64,000 nt of DNA from Myrica gale (Eukaryota > Streptophyta > Magnoliopsida > Fagales > Myricaceae). Positions 12,449 to 26,000 of this stretch are shown one piece after another; positions within the stretch are counted from its first letter, which is position 1, and every line of letters starts with the position of its first letter. The translations under genes and the position numbers were made by a program. The stretch is taken from assembly GCA_963930655.1 (NCBI GenBank), contig OZ005605.1:23071501-23135500 (forward strand), written 5' to 3'. Under the pieces are notes generated by a model. That model made no database searches. It was not told where the DNA came from and saw only the letters and a program-made list of their open reading frames with translations.

Positions 12449-14335
12449 GAGAATAAAGAATGAAATTTCTGTGGATTCCAGCGAGACGCTGCAGCCGTTG
12501 AATGCTGACTCTTTGCACGGCGACAAACAAAGCTGTCCCCAATAGGAGACACCAAGGAGATACGGTGGCTCTTTCGGGACTAAGATCTCATTGGATTTTG
12601 AAACTTAGATGTCGTCATTCTCTCCTCCCTTGATTCCGTGAACATAGTTGCTGCCCTGTGCAGTTCTATGTACGGTCTTGGACCCTTTCCACCTTTGGAT
12701 TTGAAGGTTGGATGTCGTCATTCTCTCTTTTACTGAGAGATTTCACTCATAAATTGTCAATTCTTATTACTTCAGTTAATTTTGTCAGTGAAATTTAAAA
12801 TATATTGTTTTTTATAATACAAAATGTTCATTATATTCTTAAAAAAAAAATCAAATAACAGATTTCTTAAAATTTAAGAGTATAATGATTGTTCGGGCAA
12901 AAAAAATTAATTTCAATCTAATTTGACGGAAAAAATTATATTGAAGGTGTAATGCATCATAAATTGCTAGTTTATGGATGCAGTACATTGAGCGTAGTAA
13001 TTTAGAGTGTAAAATACAAAATATATAATAATTAAGAGGTAAAAAATTGTATTCTTTCAAAAATATAACACAAAAACAAAACAAAAGAAAGAAGCAGATG
13101 CTCTTAAACTAGCTGATCAACTGATAAACAAAACGTACAAAAAGAGAGCCAATAATCTGCATATGGCTATTGTACACAATAGTGTGCGCTGTATCAGGTC
13201 AGGACCACAAATGCACGCTACTACATTAATGGTACAATCGAAAATCTTAAGACCGATTTTTATCCAGTTTCACGACTACATTCCTTCTTATTGGTAGGGG
13301 TAGATCCAGTGATCCTCATACAAATACACCAAAAAAAGAAGAAAGATATCCATGGTTGGCTGTACGAAGAGCAGATTTTCTCTTTTATGTCTGGGATCAA
13401 ATATTCATGTTGAGTACCGTTCTACATGTTTGGATTTGCTGTGATGTGACATCAAGTTTTGACTGCCATTAAATTGGGTTAGGTTCATGACCGTCCGGTG
13501 TATAAGGGTGCTGCAAATTATTCCTCTTTATTATTATTTTTTATATAAAAAAAATCCTTTGAGATGATTTGGTGCAAAAGAATCGAACCCCAGAAAAATC
13601 TAGAAAATCTAAACATTCTCCTCCGCCACAGTCGACAAATATGCCAAACAAACCACAAGAGCCTTCCACAATTTAGATGATTTTCAAGCCACGGGCATGA
13701 ACACAGCTCTCCATATTTCACTAGAAGAGCCTGTAGTTTCGCTTGGAGATCTTTTTAATTTGGAGCTTGTTTGAAGATTTTGTCCATTCAAGTAATCTAG
13801 AATATTGATGACACTTGATTTGATAGACTTCGATCGCTTACCAGGATAGCAGAACGCATGAAACATTAAAAAAAAAATCCTTCTTTTTCAAGGTCAATGC
13901 CTGAGCTTTACCCCGAGGGAAGGCACGAGGCATTTAGAATTTACTAATATACAAAGACTAGAAAGCAGCAATCACCCATCTAAATGCACGGGGCCTGAAC
14001 AACTAGAACGCAGAAACGATAGAATGGGTCTGGATGAAAATGCTCTCCTCTCCTTTGCGGTTTGACTTGATCTACGGGATGTTTCTCTTTATGTTTGGCA
14101 TTGGAACTTTTAACCCATTGCTCTCGAAGTTCATGTTTGCAAGTGGATTTGTCACTTTCCAATTACTTTTTTTTTTCTTGGGAGAGGAAGGGGGTAAGTA
14201 CTTTCCACAGAGCTTCATATCAGGTGTTCCATATAATAACCCATGCTCAGTGCAGTGAGCCAAAAATGTCCCAGGCATTTGCAGTTTCACTCATGTGAAA
14301 GAATATGATTTGCTATCTAACACATCACCAAAGCA
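12449..14335. other. intergenic region and 3' flank of KUP copy B
   Basis: AT-rich and without a convincing gene. The last few hundred bases before 14336 are expected to hold the 3' UTR of KUP copy B. Small ORFs on both strands at 13.5-14.3 kb overlap each other, lack recognisable motifs and were not called. Confidence 0.4.
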
Positions 14336-17300
14336 TTATACATAGAAAATCTGCCCAACATTCAAAAGACTCTCATGAGGTACATTGAATATCACACTGT
14401 TCTCCCTGCATATTTTCCTAAGAAATGCATATACATAATCAATAGCTATCTTCTTGTATAACCTTGAATCCCTTCTTGCTCTCACCACTGTATTCCCCAT
14501 AATGTGAACCACTCCAGCATCTCTACAGTTCTTTAAAAATTCAAACTCGCCAGTCTCAGTTTGGGAACTTGCCTGACCGGATGAGCTTAGAGTGTTGTTT
14601 ACATGCATCGGGGATCTAACCGGCATAATTGAGTCCACAATAGCGTCCATGTTGGAAGAAATTGAGTTGTCATTGTTATCCAATAGGCCATCTCTTGACT
14701 GCAGGGTTTGCTGGCAATAGAGACTATACTCATCAGAATCTGAACACCCGTCCATCATGGACTCAAGACGGACAAACAAGAAGAGACCATCAAACAGCTT
14801 ATTCTCAAAATCATCGTCCTTCTTGTGCAAGTCTTTATAGCCATATCTCGCTACACAACGGAACATGTGAAAATTCTTGGGTCCGATCCGCTTTACAAGA
14901 AATCTCTCTTCTTCTCGGACTGTGTAGACAGGAAGATACTTCACACAGACAAAGACGACAACAGAGTGGATGGCAGGCAGATTAGTGATGAAGTGGGAAA
15001 AGATGTGGGGAACTCCACTTGCTAACTCGGTGTACACAAGTCCAATCCCGGGGACCCGGACCAGTCCTAAACTGGGGCCAAGCCCAAGAATCCATGCCAT
15101 TGAAACCTTACTGTGCATCTCAAATTCATAGCGTTTTACTGTACCATAGTGCCAAACGTACATGATGACGAGAAAGGCTGCTGCAATTACAAGGGGAACC
15201 CACCCACCTTGATCAACCTTGAAAAGTACAGCCGAAAAGTACGTGCACTCAACAACCAGCGATAAGAAAGTGAAGATCAGGACCAGGATCCAGTGGCAGC
15301 GCCACACTAATAACATGATTAGAATCATGAGCAATGTGGTTACCAACATGACAAATACAACCGCCGTTCCTGTCAGAATAAAACATAATTGAGTTCAAGC
15401 TTAAGTCAGGAGAAGAGAAGCAAACAAAAAAAAGAGCTTAGAATTTGCTCACAAGTAACAGCTAAAAAGTAATCAAATGCATGAAATTTCTCTTCCAGAT
15501 CTTACTACATTTTCCTAGGCATCGGCAGATTCTTTTTCTTCAGCCACTCTCGCCTGTTATTCACTACCAATGCACGCTCTTATGAATCTTAGAAGAAAAC
15601 TTCTTTTCCTATGCAGCTAGCGTACCATGTATCGTGCAAAAAGAAATAATTGAGGTCCATCATTTGATAACCCTCATTTGAGAGCTCTACTGTACAGATA
15701 GCATGAAATCCATAGATTTGCCAAGATAAACTTTTTCTAATTTTTGGACAACTTAAAATTAAAAAATTTTACTTTACTAGGACAAACTATCACATTCATT
15801 TGTGTTGTACCCTCACCTTATCATTCTCAAGAACCAACTCTGAAACTACCGATTCTTTTTTAATTTACCCTCTTGGTTAAGATCTCAACGGCTATATTTT
15901 AACCAAAGAAGTACATGTACATTACACAAAAAGTCGCACTTTATGGGGTTGATTGCCACCAATGACAGTTTTGCGGTCACATTGCAAATGGGATAGTAGT
16001 TTGTGGGGAGTACAGTATAATTCTTCCTCAAAAAAGTCTTGCAGTTATTTTTGAAAAGGAACAAGGAATGCTACATTAGTCGACCAATATATATGTTTTG
16101 ATAAACTTTTGAATCTTTTTACACAATGGTGCTACTGACTGATGTACCAAATGGTTAAGTTACATTTCTAGCCTAAACCAGAACATGCTCGTGAATTGCT
16201 ATAGCCATTGACTCAGCTGGAACTAGGTTCTTTCCTTTCCTCAAGGACTTTTTGGCTGAAAACTATTTCTGAAGGGAATATAAGAGCGATAAATCTCTTG
16301 GTAGGTATTTCACCTTTTTCCCCAACAATAAAAATTGAAAAAACCAACATAGACATCAACTAATGTCCCTGTAAATTGCCAACCACACCCAGGCAATCAC
16401 ATAACAGAAGTCTCTCAGATATTTTTTTTTTGATAAATAAGCCAATCTCATTAGAAAAGTGAGGACAGTACAAAGACTATACCGCAACCACTATTCTAAA
16501 CAAGCAAGAAAACTAACGAAATCAAGAAAGGGGCACCCAAGCACCGAGTTCACCCAAGAGAACAGTAAAGACAACAACACACCCTGCAACCTATCTAAAG
16601 ACAAGGAGCAATCCTCAAAACATCTATTATTACGCTCGCGCCAAAGGCACCACCAGATGCAATGTGGAATCATTCTCCATATAGCCTTTGCAAGACGGTT
16701 TCTGAAGCTTCTTTGCCAACACCTCAGCACGCCTTCCACCTTCTCTGGCATAACCCATTGAAGATTCATAAGTTTGAGCACATGGAACCATAATCCACTC
16801 GCGTAAGGAAAATGCAACAAAACATGATCAACTGATTCTCCACCACAACAGCATAAGAAACACCAATCAGCAATGATCAGCCCCTTTCTACGGAGATTAT
16901 CAATAGTCAAACTCCTACCATGATAGGCCTCCACACAAAGAAAGAAACTCTCAAAGGGCATGAAGACCTCCAAACACCCTTCCAAGGGAAAGAGGGACCA
17001 ATCCCTCCTCTTAGCAAACCATACATCGATCTAACAGAAAAACCTCATCCTTAGAACCCTGCCAAACCATGACGTCATCCTCCCCTCTTCTGAGAACAGA
17101 CTCATACAACAAGGCATAGAAAGCATCAAAATCCTCCAACTCCCAATCATTTGCAGCTCTAGAGAAAGGAACATTCCATACCACATTACCACCATCATCT
17201 ATCAAACAATCCGCCACCAAAGCCTCCTTACACCGAGATAACGAGAAAACCAGAGGAAAGGCAAGGCTTAAGGGCTGATCACCGCACCACACATCATGCC

Positions 17301-19969
17301 AGAACCTAACAGTGCCCCCAGTACCGACCTTGAACCGAATATGCTTACTGAAAGCTGTCCACCCTTTACTGATGTACCTCCCACCAAGCAACCATATTTT
17401 TCAGCTATGACTCTCCTCCACAGCCTATCCCTTTCCATAGCAAACCGCCATAGCCATTTGCTTAATAGCGCCGTATTAAACACTCTAATGCTACGAATGC
17501 CCAACCCACCATCATGCATCGGAGAGCACACCTTTTTCCACTTCATCAGATGTAGCTTGTGCACATCTCCATCACTTCCCCAAAGGAAGTCCCGCTGAAT
17601 TTTCTCCATCCTCAACGCTACCCCTGCCGGAATCGGGAACAAGGAAAGAAAGTATGAAGGTAAACTAGAAAGAGTAGATTTGATAAGAGTTAATCTACCA
17701 CCCTTAGAGAGGTACATACGCTTCCAACCCGCCAATCGACGATCCATCCTTTCAATGATTGCATCCCAGATGTGAATATTCTTGAAAGAAGCACCCAAAG
17801 GGAGGCCAAGGTACGTAATAGGCAACGAAGAAATCTCACACCCTAAAGTATCCGCCAACTCCTGCACATTCTCCACCTCACCAATAGGGATGACAACGGA
17901 CTTAGAGAAATTAATCTTGAGGCCCGAAACAGCCTTGAAACATAAAAGAAGGCATCTAAGGTTCCGAAGTTGTTCAACATCCTTCCCACACATCACTAAA
18001 GTATCATCCGCAAAAAGAAGGTGTGAGATGGCAACCCCCTCCGAAACTTTAAAACCTTGTATCCCCCCGAGCAACACCACCTCCCCCATCATGCGACTAA
18101 AAGCCTCCATCACAATCACAAACAAGAGAGGAGAAAGAGGATCCAAAATCGAGAGCTCTGTGGCTAAGGGAGGGGGATCGGTGTACTAAATTTTTCCATA
18201 GGGTTGCGAATTCTAATCGTAGAAATAACTCAATCTCGAGTTTGGAGTTGGAGGGAGAAGTGGTGGCGGATCCATCTGTGATCTCAGAAGCAATCGTTGA
18301 TTATTATTCCTCCTTGTATAAGGAGCCTTTCGGTTGGCGCCCTTTGTTGGATGGGTTAGAATTCAATACCATTCCGGGGGAGGATGCTGAGTACATTGAG
18401 AGGCCTTTTGAGGATGAAGAGGTGGCCAATGTGGTCAATAGCCTGAATGGGGATAAGGCGCCTGGTCCGGATGGTTTCACTCTCGCCTTCTTTAAATCTT
18501 GTTGGGATGTGGTGAAGCGGGATGTTTTGTTAGTGTTTAATGAATTTGCAAACGAGGGGAAGTTTGTTAGGAGTTTGAATGCTTCTTTTATTGTCCTTAT
18601 TCCTAAAAAACCGGGCGCCGTTGACCTTAAGGATTTTAGGCCTATTAGTCTTGTGGGAGGGGTGTACAAGATTTTAGCTAAGGTTTTAGCTAACAGACTG
18701 AAGCTCGTTCTGGATAAGATTATCTCCTCGTCTCAAAATGCTTTTGTGAAGGGTCGACAAATTCTGGATTCGGTGCTTGTGGCTAATGAATGCATTGACT
18801 CTAGGTTGAGGGCGGGGGATCCAGGTGTCCTTTGCAAACTGGATGTGCAGAAGGCTTATGACCATGTGAACTGGAACTTCCTAATGTACCTTCTCAGGAG
18901 ATGTGGGTTTGGTGAGAGATGGTGTAGGTGGATCTTCTTCTGTATTTCGACGGTGAAGTTTACCATGCCCCCGAGCTTCGCCGGCGTCGTCTGGCCCTCC
19001 CCCACGAAACCCAAGTCATCGCCGGCCAGGACAGAGCTCGCCGGCCTCGTCTGGGCCTCCCCCGCCAGACCCAAAACATCGCCGGCCACCACATGACTCG
19101 CCGGCGTCGTCTGGTCTTCCCCGGGAAGCCCTATTGCATCGTCGGTCACTAAAGGCCCGACACTCCCCAACCCACGATCTATCGGGGCTTCCTCTACACT
19201 GCGTAGGAGCAGTGGGCCAGGCCTGCCAGCAACGCCCAGGCCACTCTCCCACAGCCTACCTTCTGACCCATCTGGCGCATCCATAGCCACACTTGAGTGA
19301 AATTTCTTGTTATTCACGTCCTCCTCACCAAACCCTGCATGCGGCACCTTTTTCAAGCTACCAACGACAACTTCACACTCAACTGCACACTGACTTGACT
19401 TCTCTCCCACCACCTTCTTCTCCGGCAAAGCCGCCTGCACCATTTGAGCATAAGAGACTCCCTGCTTGACCTCCCAATTAGCAGCACTCAACTTCTTACG
19501 TCAGAGAACGCCAATGACAGAAATCAGCTCCTCCCACATCTGAGCAAAGGCCAGCCACCCCACTTTATTTTGTCCCTCCGGAATCAAAATCTGCCCTTGT
19601 TTGCGCCGCTCCCCAAATTCTGCTAAAGCAACATAACACCCGTTCAAGTTTGATCGACCTTGAGCGAGAAAAGCACGAGACGATTCGTTAAATTTAATCG
19701 AAAAGTCATTGGCCTCCTTTCCCTCAACCAGTTTGCCAAAGAGATTCGACAACCACAGCACCCCATATCTGCCAAAACGCAACGAGCTCTCCTTTCTTCT
19801 GCTCAGCTCCGTTACAGTGACAATGCCAAACGAGCTCACCGAGAACTGAAATGTTTTCGCCTCTATCGCTAAGCTACGAAAAAATGCCATGGAACACTCC
19901 TAAGGTTTAATGATCTCTTTCTAATCCCTGTAACCTGATCATAAAGAAGAGGATGGTGGTGCAGCAAAG

Positions 19970-20020
<51 letters not shown>

Positions 20021-23000
20021 GTGTTAACTACTAGCATTCTAAGAAACTCCCATAAGAGGACCTTGCTTCCAGAATCAGGTAGAACAGAAGACTCTTCCTT
20101 TGCTTCCGCTGCATTCTATGAGGAGATAAAAACATGTCTCTCAGATACGCAGGCAACAAAAAGCAGGAACGAAAAACAGGGGAAAATGAAGAAAATAAGA
20201 ATGATGCCTCCACAAGGGAGGACTCACAGAATTAAATAAAGAACTTGTCTTATGTAGACCATGATCAGCGGCTATTCAACATGTTGAGACATCAAATCAT
20301 GGCATGAGTAATTCAAGGATAGAGTTATAGCTAAGTGACTTGTGTAAGTTAGATTTGGAAATTTAACACAGAAGATGTCCAAAACAAAATTGAATGAACA
20401 GAGATGAAGCTAGGAATTACTTCTTGGGAGGTAGGGGGGCAATTGTAAGAAAACAAATATGGGGGTGCTGAAATTGATTAAACATAGGGTAAAAAACCTA
20501 GAATTGATTAGCGCATCAACAGCTACGTGATCTTGAGGTCCCTAGCAACCTCCGATTGTGGAAAACAACATTACAGGAAGGAAGAAAGAAAGAAACCCTT
20601 TTCCTGATGCGTCAACTAGTATATCTAGAACTATGCATTTATAAAAGATGTCATCTATATGTGGATGAAGAATTTCATATCTAGAATAAGAGAATATATA
20701 GTAATGCTGTTACTGCATTGTCATCTTTCCTAGCAAACAGATATTGAACAGAACGCAAAATTTGTGAAAGAAACTCCCAACATGAAACTTGAAGATAAAC
20801 TTACCATACGCATTCCCTATTTGGGTTTGATTTTTGAATCCAGCAGTCACAGCAATGCAAAGAATCATAAGGATCCAATTAACATCTGGAACATATATCT
20901 GGCCAAGAAACTTTTTGGATGTATGTACAACTTTGACCCTTGGAAAACAGCCAAGTGCAAGAGCCTGCTTAATTATTGAAAATGTTGCAGTTATGGTTGC
21001 CTGACTTGCAATTATTGCTGCTGCAGTTGCAATAAGAAATACTGGCCAATATATGCTGTCTGCAGTACAAAATTAGGAAACGATTAAGAAACCCTTGTCA
21101 CATGAAAGAGTTTATCCATGTCTTATAAAAGTCAGCATCTCGAGTGTTTTGTGGCAAGCTCCTTCTTAAGGAACTCAACTTTTTGCAGGCAAATGAACAC
21201 AATGCACCACATGTTTAGAAGCTTTAATTAATCAAACAGACAAAGATTTAGACCAAAGAAAGGCTACGTGACTCACTTGAGCCCGCGATGGGGTGACATT
21301 GGTCAAAAGACTCAACATGGTCAAATTATTGAGAATACCAACTATTGAACAGAGTGGGTTAACTGTTAAGAGACGTCATTGTGAGGACTAGATCCTGAAG
21401 CATTCCACTATTAAATGTTTGGGTTCATACTTAATGAGATTGCAATAATATTCAATCCATAAACTGAAATTAGCAATAGTTCACTCTTTCCTTGCTTCAC
21501 ACACTTATGTGAAACATGTAATATTGAAGTCTGAATTAAACTTTTTTCTTCTGACAAGAGTTTTTTATGCACATTTATCTACATGAAAGATCCACCTTTC
21601 TTAACACTTAAAATCCAAAAGAGAGCGCCAAAACATTCCAGTACTCGTACATACCCTTCCAATAGAAAAATCAAAACATTGAGCACTGGTTTTGGTAAAC
21701 TTCATCCTATGCAGATTGCTTTATTGACACGTGAATTTTGGAAAGATCAGAGCAAAATGACTCAAATAGGGGACTATAACTCAAAATTTTCATTAATTTA
21801 GCCTGTAAATGTGAACTGAAACAGGTCATCTATCTAAACTGGTACTAAGGTCAGAAAGAACGCATCTTCAGTTCTTTCACCCAGTCCTTCATTCCACGGG
21901 TATGAAGCCCAGCAACCCATTTAAGGATTACCAACCCTTGTAAATTGGGTATCTAAATACACACAGTTTGTTGAGTTAGTATATTTGAAGCAATGAAAAG
22001 ATAAACCACTCCTCCCTGCCAATCATCAACCTCCAATTCAAGTAATCCTAATCATGCTCCTATTTATGAAAAGGGCCATTTGACCTCAATCTACAACAGC
22101 TAAAGCCTTCCCATCAAAATAAGGACCGCAAATGATACCTTGTTGAATTACTTCAAAGGGAAAAGATAGTTGGAAACATATAGGAAAGAAGATTCTACAT
22201 TGTTTCACATGCATCCTTCAACCCTATGAGAAAGTGCTTCATGAGTGTCACTTATTGGGTAACTGTCATTAAGTAAATCACCATAAGAAAGAACCAACGA
22301 GGTTAATTTAATATTGAGCAGCTGTATCAAGAACTCTTTTAACAAAATAGTTTGATTTTTTTTCCTCTTTAAGAGTACAGACAAGAAGGCATACTTTCAT
22401 ACAGACAAGAAGTTAGCACATACCTGGAATAGAACGGTAAAATGCATCACTGACATGATCTTGATGATGCATAATGTAGGCAGCTTGCCCAGAATAGGCT
22501 AAAAGAAGGCATGGAAAGACAACTGTGGTGAATGCAATCTGTACAGCCGAAACAGGAAAGTGGGATAAGTCGGCAAAAAGTGCCTCTGTACCTGTAATGT
22601 ATATGGAGAATTCAGAATCCAAAAGCAACAAATATAAGGACCTTATGAGCTTAAAAACAAGAAGTGGTTTAGTCGAGATAATAAAAGTTTACCTGTTATG
22701 CTAAGCATAATACCTCCCAGGGAGGTCCAACCATCTTTACCTCTCCTATTAAAATAACGCAATATTTGCAGTGGTGAAAAAGCTTTCAGAACACTACTAT
22801 CATATTTCCAGATGTTGAATATGCCGATACCTCCAATTAAGAGAAACCAAAGCAGAACAATAGGAGCAAAGAGCCAACCAACTCTATCTGTACCATAGTG
22901 TTGCAAGCTAAATAATCCTACCAATATTATGACTGCAACAACCACAACCACACCTGCACCACATAAAAGTGACTGTTAAAGTCCATGATTTTAAGGTGCT

Positions 23001-26000
23001 GTTTGCATGCCAAAATTTTGAGAGTTCAAATATTTTAGTTTATGGGAATTAGTGGAAAAGTGAAGAGAGATATTATTTGAGTGAATTTTTTATGTTTATT
23101 GTGATAAAAAGAGATGATTTGATGGGAAGAGAGATATTATTTTATAGTTATTTTATTAGGCTAAATATTTGCAATGGTCAAATATTTAGAATCCAAACAC
23201 CACCTAATAATTTAAGGTAAACACTTCCAGACACACGAGAAAATACTGTAAAATGTTTAGTTCCAGGAGTGATACCATACCACTACTCATATGGGGATGG
23301 TCTACCTTGATTCCACCAACAGCTGACAGAACTGCAAAGATCAAATGGTCAGGCATCTTAAATGCCTTTCAGGAATGAGAATACACAACCCAAAAACAAG
23401 GTTATTAACAATATAATTAAAGTGAAATTCATGATGAAGTTGAGAAAAAGCAAAAGGAAAATAAGTAAAAACAGGGACTAGCAAACACTAAACAACTTGA
23501 ATAGTCCCACAAGTCTCCAACGATTGTAAGGGTTTCATCCAGTTGATTCCTTCTTAACCTTTCCTGTTATTTCCTTTGTATTTCACTTACAGTAATACAT
23601 CTATGGGGAGTGTCGTGAAGAAGCGACTTCTAAAATTGTGAGTGGTCAACGCCCAGATATATTGGAAAGCCACAAACAGTTGGCCTTTCCTATTCGATAC
23701 CTTCAAAAATTAACTTGGACACCCAACTTTTCAGAAGAAATTTTTTTGAACCTAATTCACTAAAATGATACAATGCTCCAAAAAGAGAAGTTCAGACCAA
23801 GTGTAAAGGTGTCAGACTAGCTCTTCAGATAAACAAGAGAGACTAAATATGTCAGAAACTTGCCAACTCAAGCATTATTTAAAACCAGAACACTATATAA
23901 AAACATATATCACGAGCATGTTACATATCTTAGGCTTTAACATCCTCCCAATCTGCACTGATTTCTTAGCACATCAGTACAATTTAACTAACAGGAGTTT
24001 AGGATCCATAAGCAGCTTCGTGTATTCGATCATGCAAATTAATGAAAATAAGGAACACCCAAGAGGGCTCAAGTGATAAACAGAAACTTATGTTCATGTA
24101 TACCTACATTCGTGCAGATGCATTATCCAGATATACATTTGTATTAATAAGAGCAAAGAGAAACAACACTAAGGTAGTAAAACAACAAAATAGGGTGCCT
24201 GTTACCACAAGCAAGGTACCTGGATCAAGTCATATCATTTGAATAATTACAGACATTTCAAGAATTTAGGTGATATTCCCACAAGATGAAGAGGACCGTT
24301 GATCTCTTCTCAATGTTAAACTGATAAGCGAGATATCACATGATCTCTCTCCGACGCCGATTATATTTGAGACCATGATCCCTTGTCCTTCATCTTATTT
24401 CAGTTTCTGATTGCAGGGCCACATTATTTTGTTGGATAGGTGGCTTGAATTTGGATTGTTCTTATTTTAACCCAGTTACACTTGGTTAAACCCTTATAGA
24501 CACCTACTGTAGCATCAAAGAAAAAATATACATTGATACTTTGGGCATACTTGATGTAGTGCCAATGAATGTGACAACTAATACATAGAGAATTGAGTTT
24601 TGAATATTGAGCTTCTGGAGATTCAAAGTATTGGGAAGTTGAACCTTGGAAATCAAAAGTTTTTAGAATTTCAAAAGCATTTTAATGTTTTCCTTTCACC
24701 TAGACTTCTAGTAAGTTGTGCATAAACTCTTGGGAAGTTGTAGTATGACTCTTGGAAAGATATAGTGCAATTAATAACTCTTTGAAGTATGTAGCACAAT
24801 TAATGTAAGGAGTAGTATAAATATGTGGTGGGTGATGTAGAAGGAGGCAATTCAAAAAATACATTCTCTTTGAAATCAGAATTTAGTAGAGCTTTGCTCT
24901 CTTATCCTCCTCTCGTTGTGAGTTGTGTTCTCCAAATTCTCTTTCTTTATCTCCTTTCCTTCCCTCATTATTTGGTATCAGAGCTTGTAATTACGCTCTT
25001 GGATTTTCTTCAATCACTTTCTCATGGCGGCACGAGGAGGTAGAGGAAGACGTGGTAACCGGATGGGTGGCGAGAGAGATGAAAGAGATGAAGAACTACA
25101 AGCACTTCGAAGACAAGTTGAGCAACTCACTTTGCGCCTTGAACGCTAAGAGGCTCGTCCTGAGAGTGGTGTTTCAAGTCGTGGGTATTCTAGTGACGAG
25201 TCCTATGTGAATCCTTTTGGCAAAAAACATGATCCATTGCCTAGGATGTTCCATTGTGATTCTGAAACTTTAAGGATCGACTTACCAAAGTTCCATGTTT
25301 GCCTTCAACCCAAAGATTTTATTGAGTGGCTTAGTGCCATAGAGAAATTCTTTGATTACAAGGAGACGCTAGAAAATCAAAGTGTGAAGCTTGTTGCTAC
25401 AAGACTTTGTGGCTATGCTTCGGAAAGGTGGGACAAAACTCAAGAGATGAGGCTTCGAAAAGGGAAGGCTAAGATTTCTTCTTGGGAGAAAATGAAGACT
25501 AGACTCAAAGAGAAGTTACTTCCAGTGGATTTTGATCAGATAGCTTTTTCTGAATTCAACAATGTTCGTCAAGATTCAAAAAGTGTAATTGATTACACTG
25601 AAGAGTTTTACAAACTCAGGCACACAACGATGTTCAAGAAACCGAAGAGCAACTTGTTGCAAGATTTGTTGGTGGACTAAGAATGCTGATTCGTGATGAA
25701 GTCGAGATGCATCAAATATGGAAGCTTAATGATGCCTATCAACTAGCCTTGAAGGTGGAGGCTAAACTTGCTTGAAGCGGTGCCAAGAAGTTCATGGAGG
25801 TTCAAAGTTTTTATCAAAAAGGTGACTCTTCAGGTAGTAGAGGTGCTGATTCTAATCCTACTGAAAATTCCAAGACTCATGCAAAGCCAACTCCCATTGG
25901 TCGTATTGGAAACCAATCCAGTCGTACCAATAATTCTGGTGCTTGTTTCAAGTGTGGGCAAACTGGTCATCATTACAACACTTGTCCGAAAAGGCAAATA

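Larger units (their letters stand above)
16422..20135 (-). mobile_element. rearranged LINE (L1-type) in intron 7 of KUP copy B
   Basis: A 3.7 kb non-LTR retrotransposon inserted in the same orientation as the host gene. The 3' end is the poly(T) run at 16422-16431 (poly(A) on the minus strand). The 5' end lies past a (CT)n tract and the ORF1 start. The 12-bp sequence gtctctcagata flanks both ends (16410-16421 and 20136-20147), so it is one insertion. Inside, in element order: ORF1 (19890 to about 18965), then an RT segment that is inverted (18145-18962, plus strand), then the rest of RT and the zinc-binding C-terminal region (minus strand). The endonuclease domain and part of ORF1 are missing. 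The copy is dead. Confidence 0.9.

Noticed and set aside
11952-12555. Minus-strand ORFs with repeated GAGAGPLPSFAYD peptides
   Set aside because: Generated by the 119-bp tandem repeat, with no homology and no splice support.
14034-14298. Several ORFs on both strands just downstream of KUP copy B
   Set aside because: Mutually overlapping, short and without motifs; most likely 3' UTR sequence.
19972-20015. (CT)n tract as a promoter element of KUP copy B
   Set aside because: It lies inside the LINE 5' UTR within an intron, so it belongs to the element.
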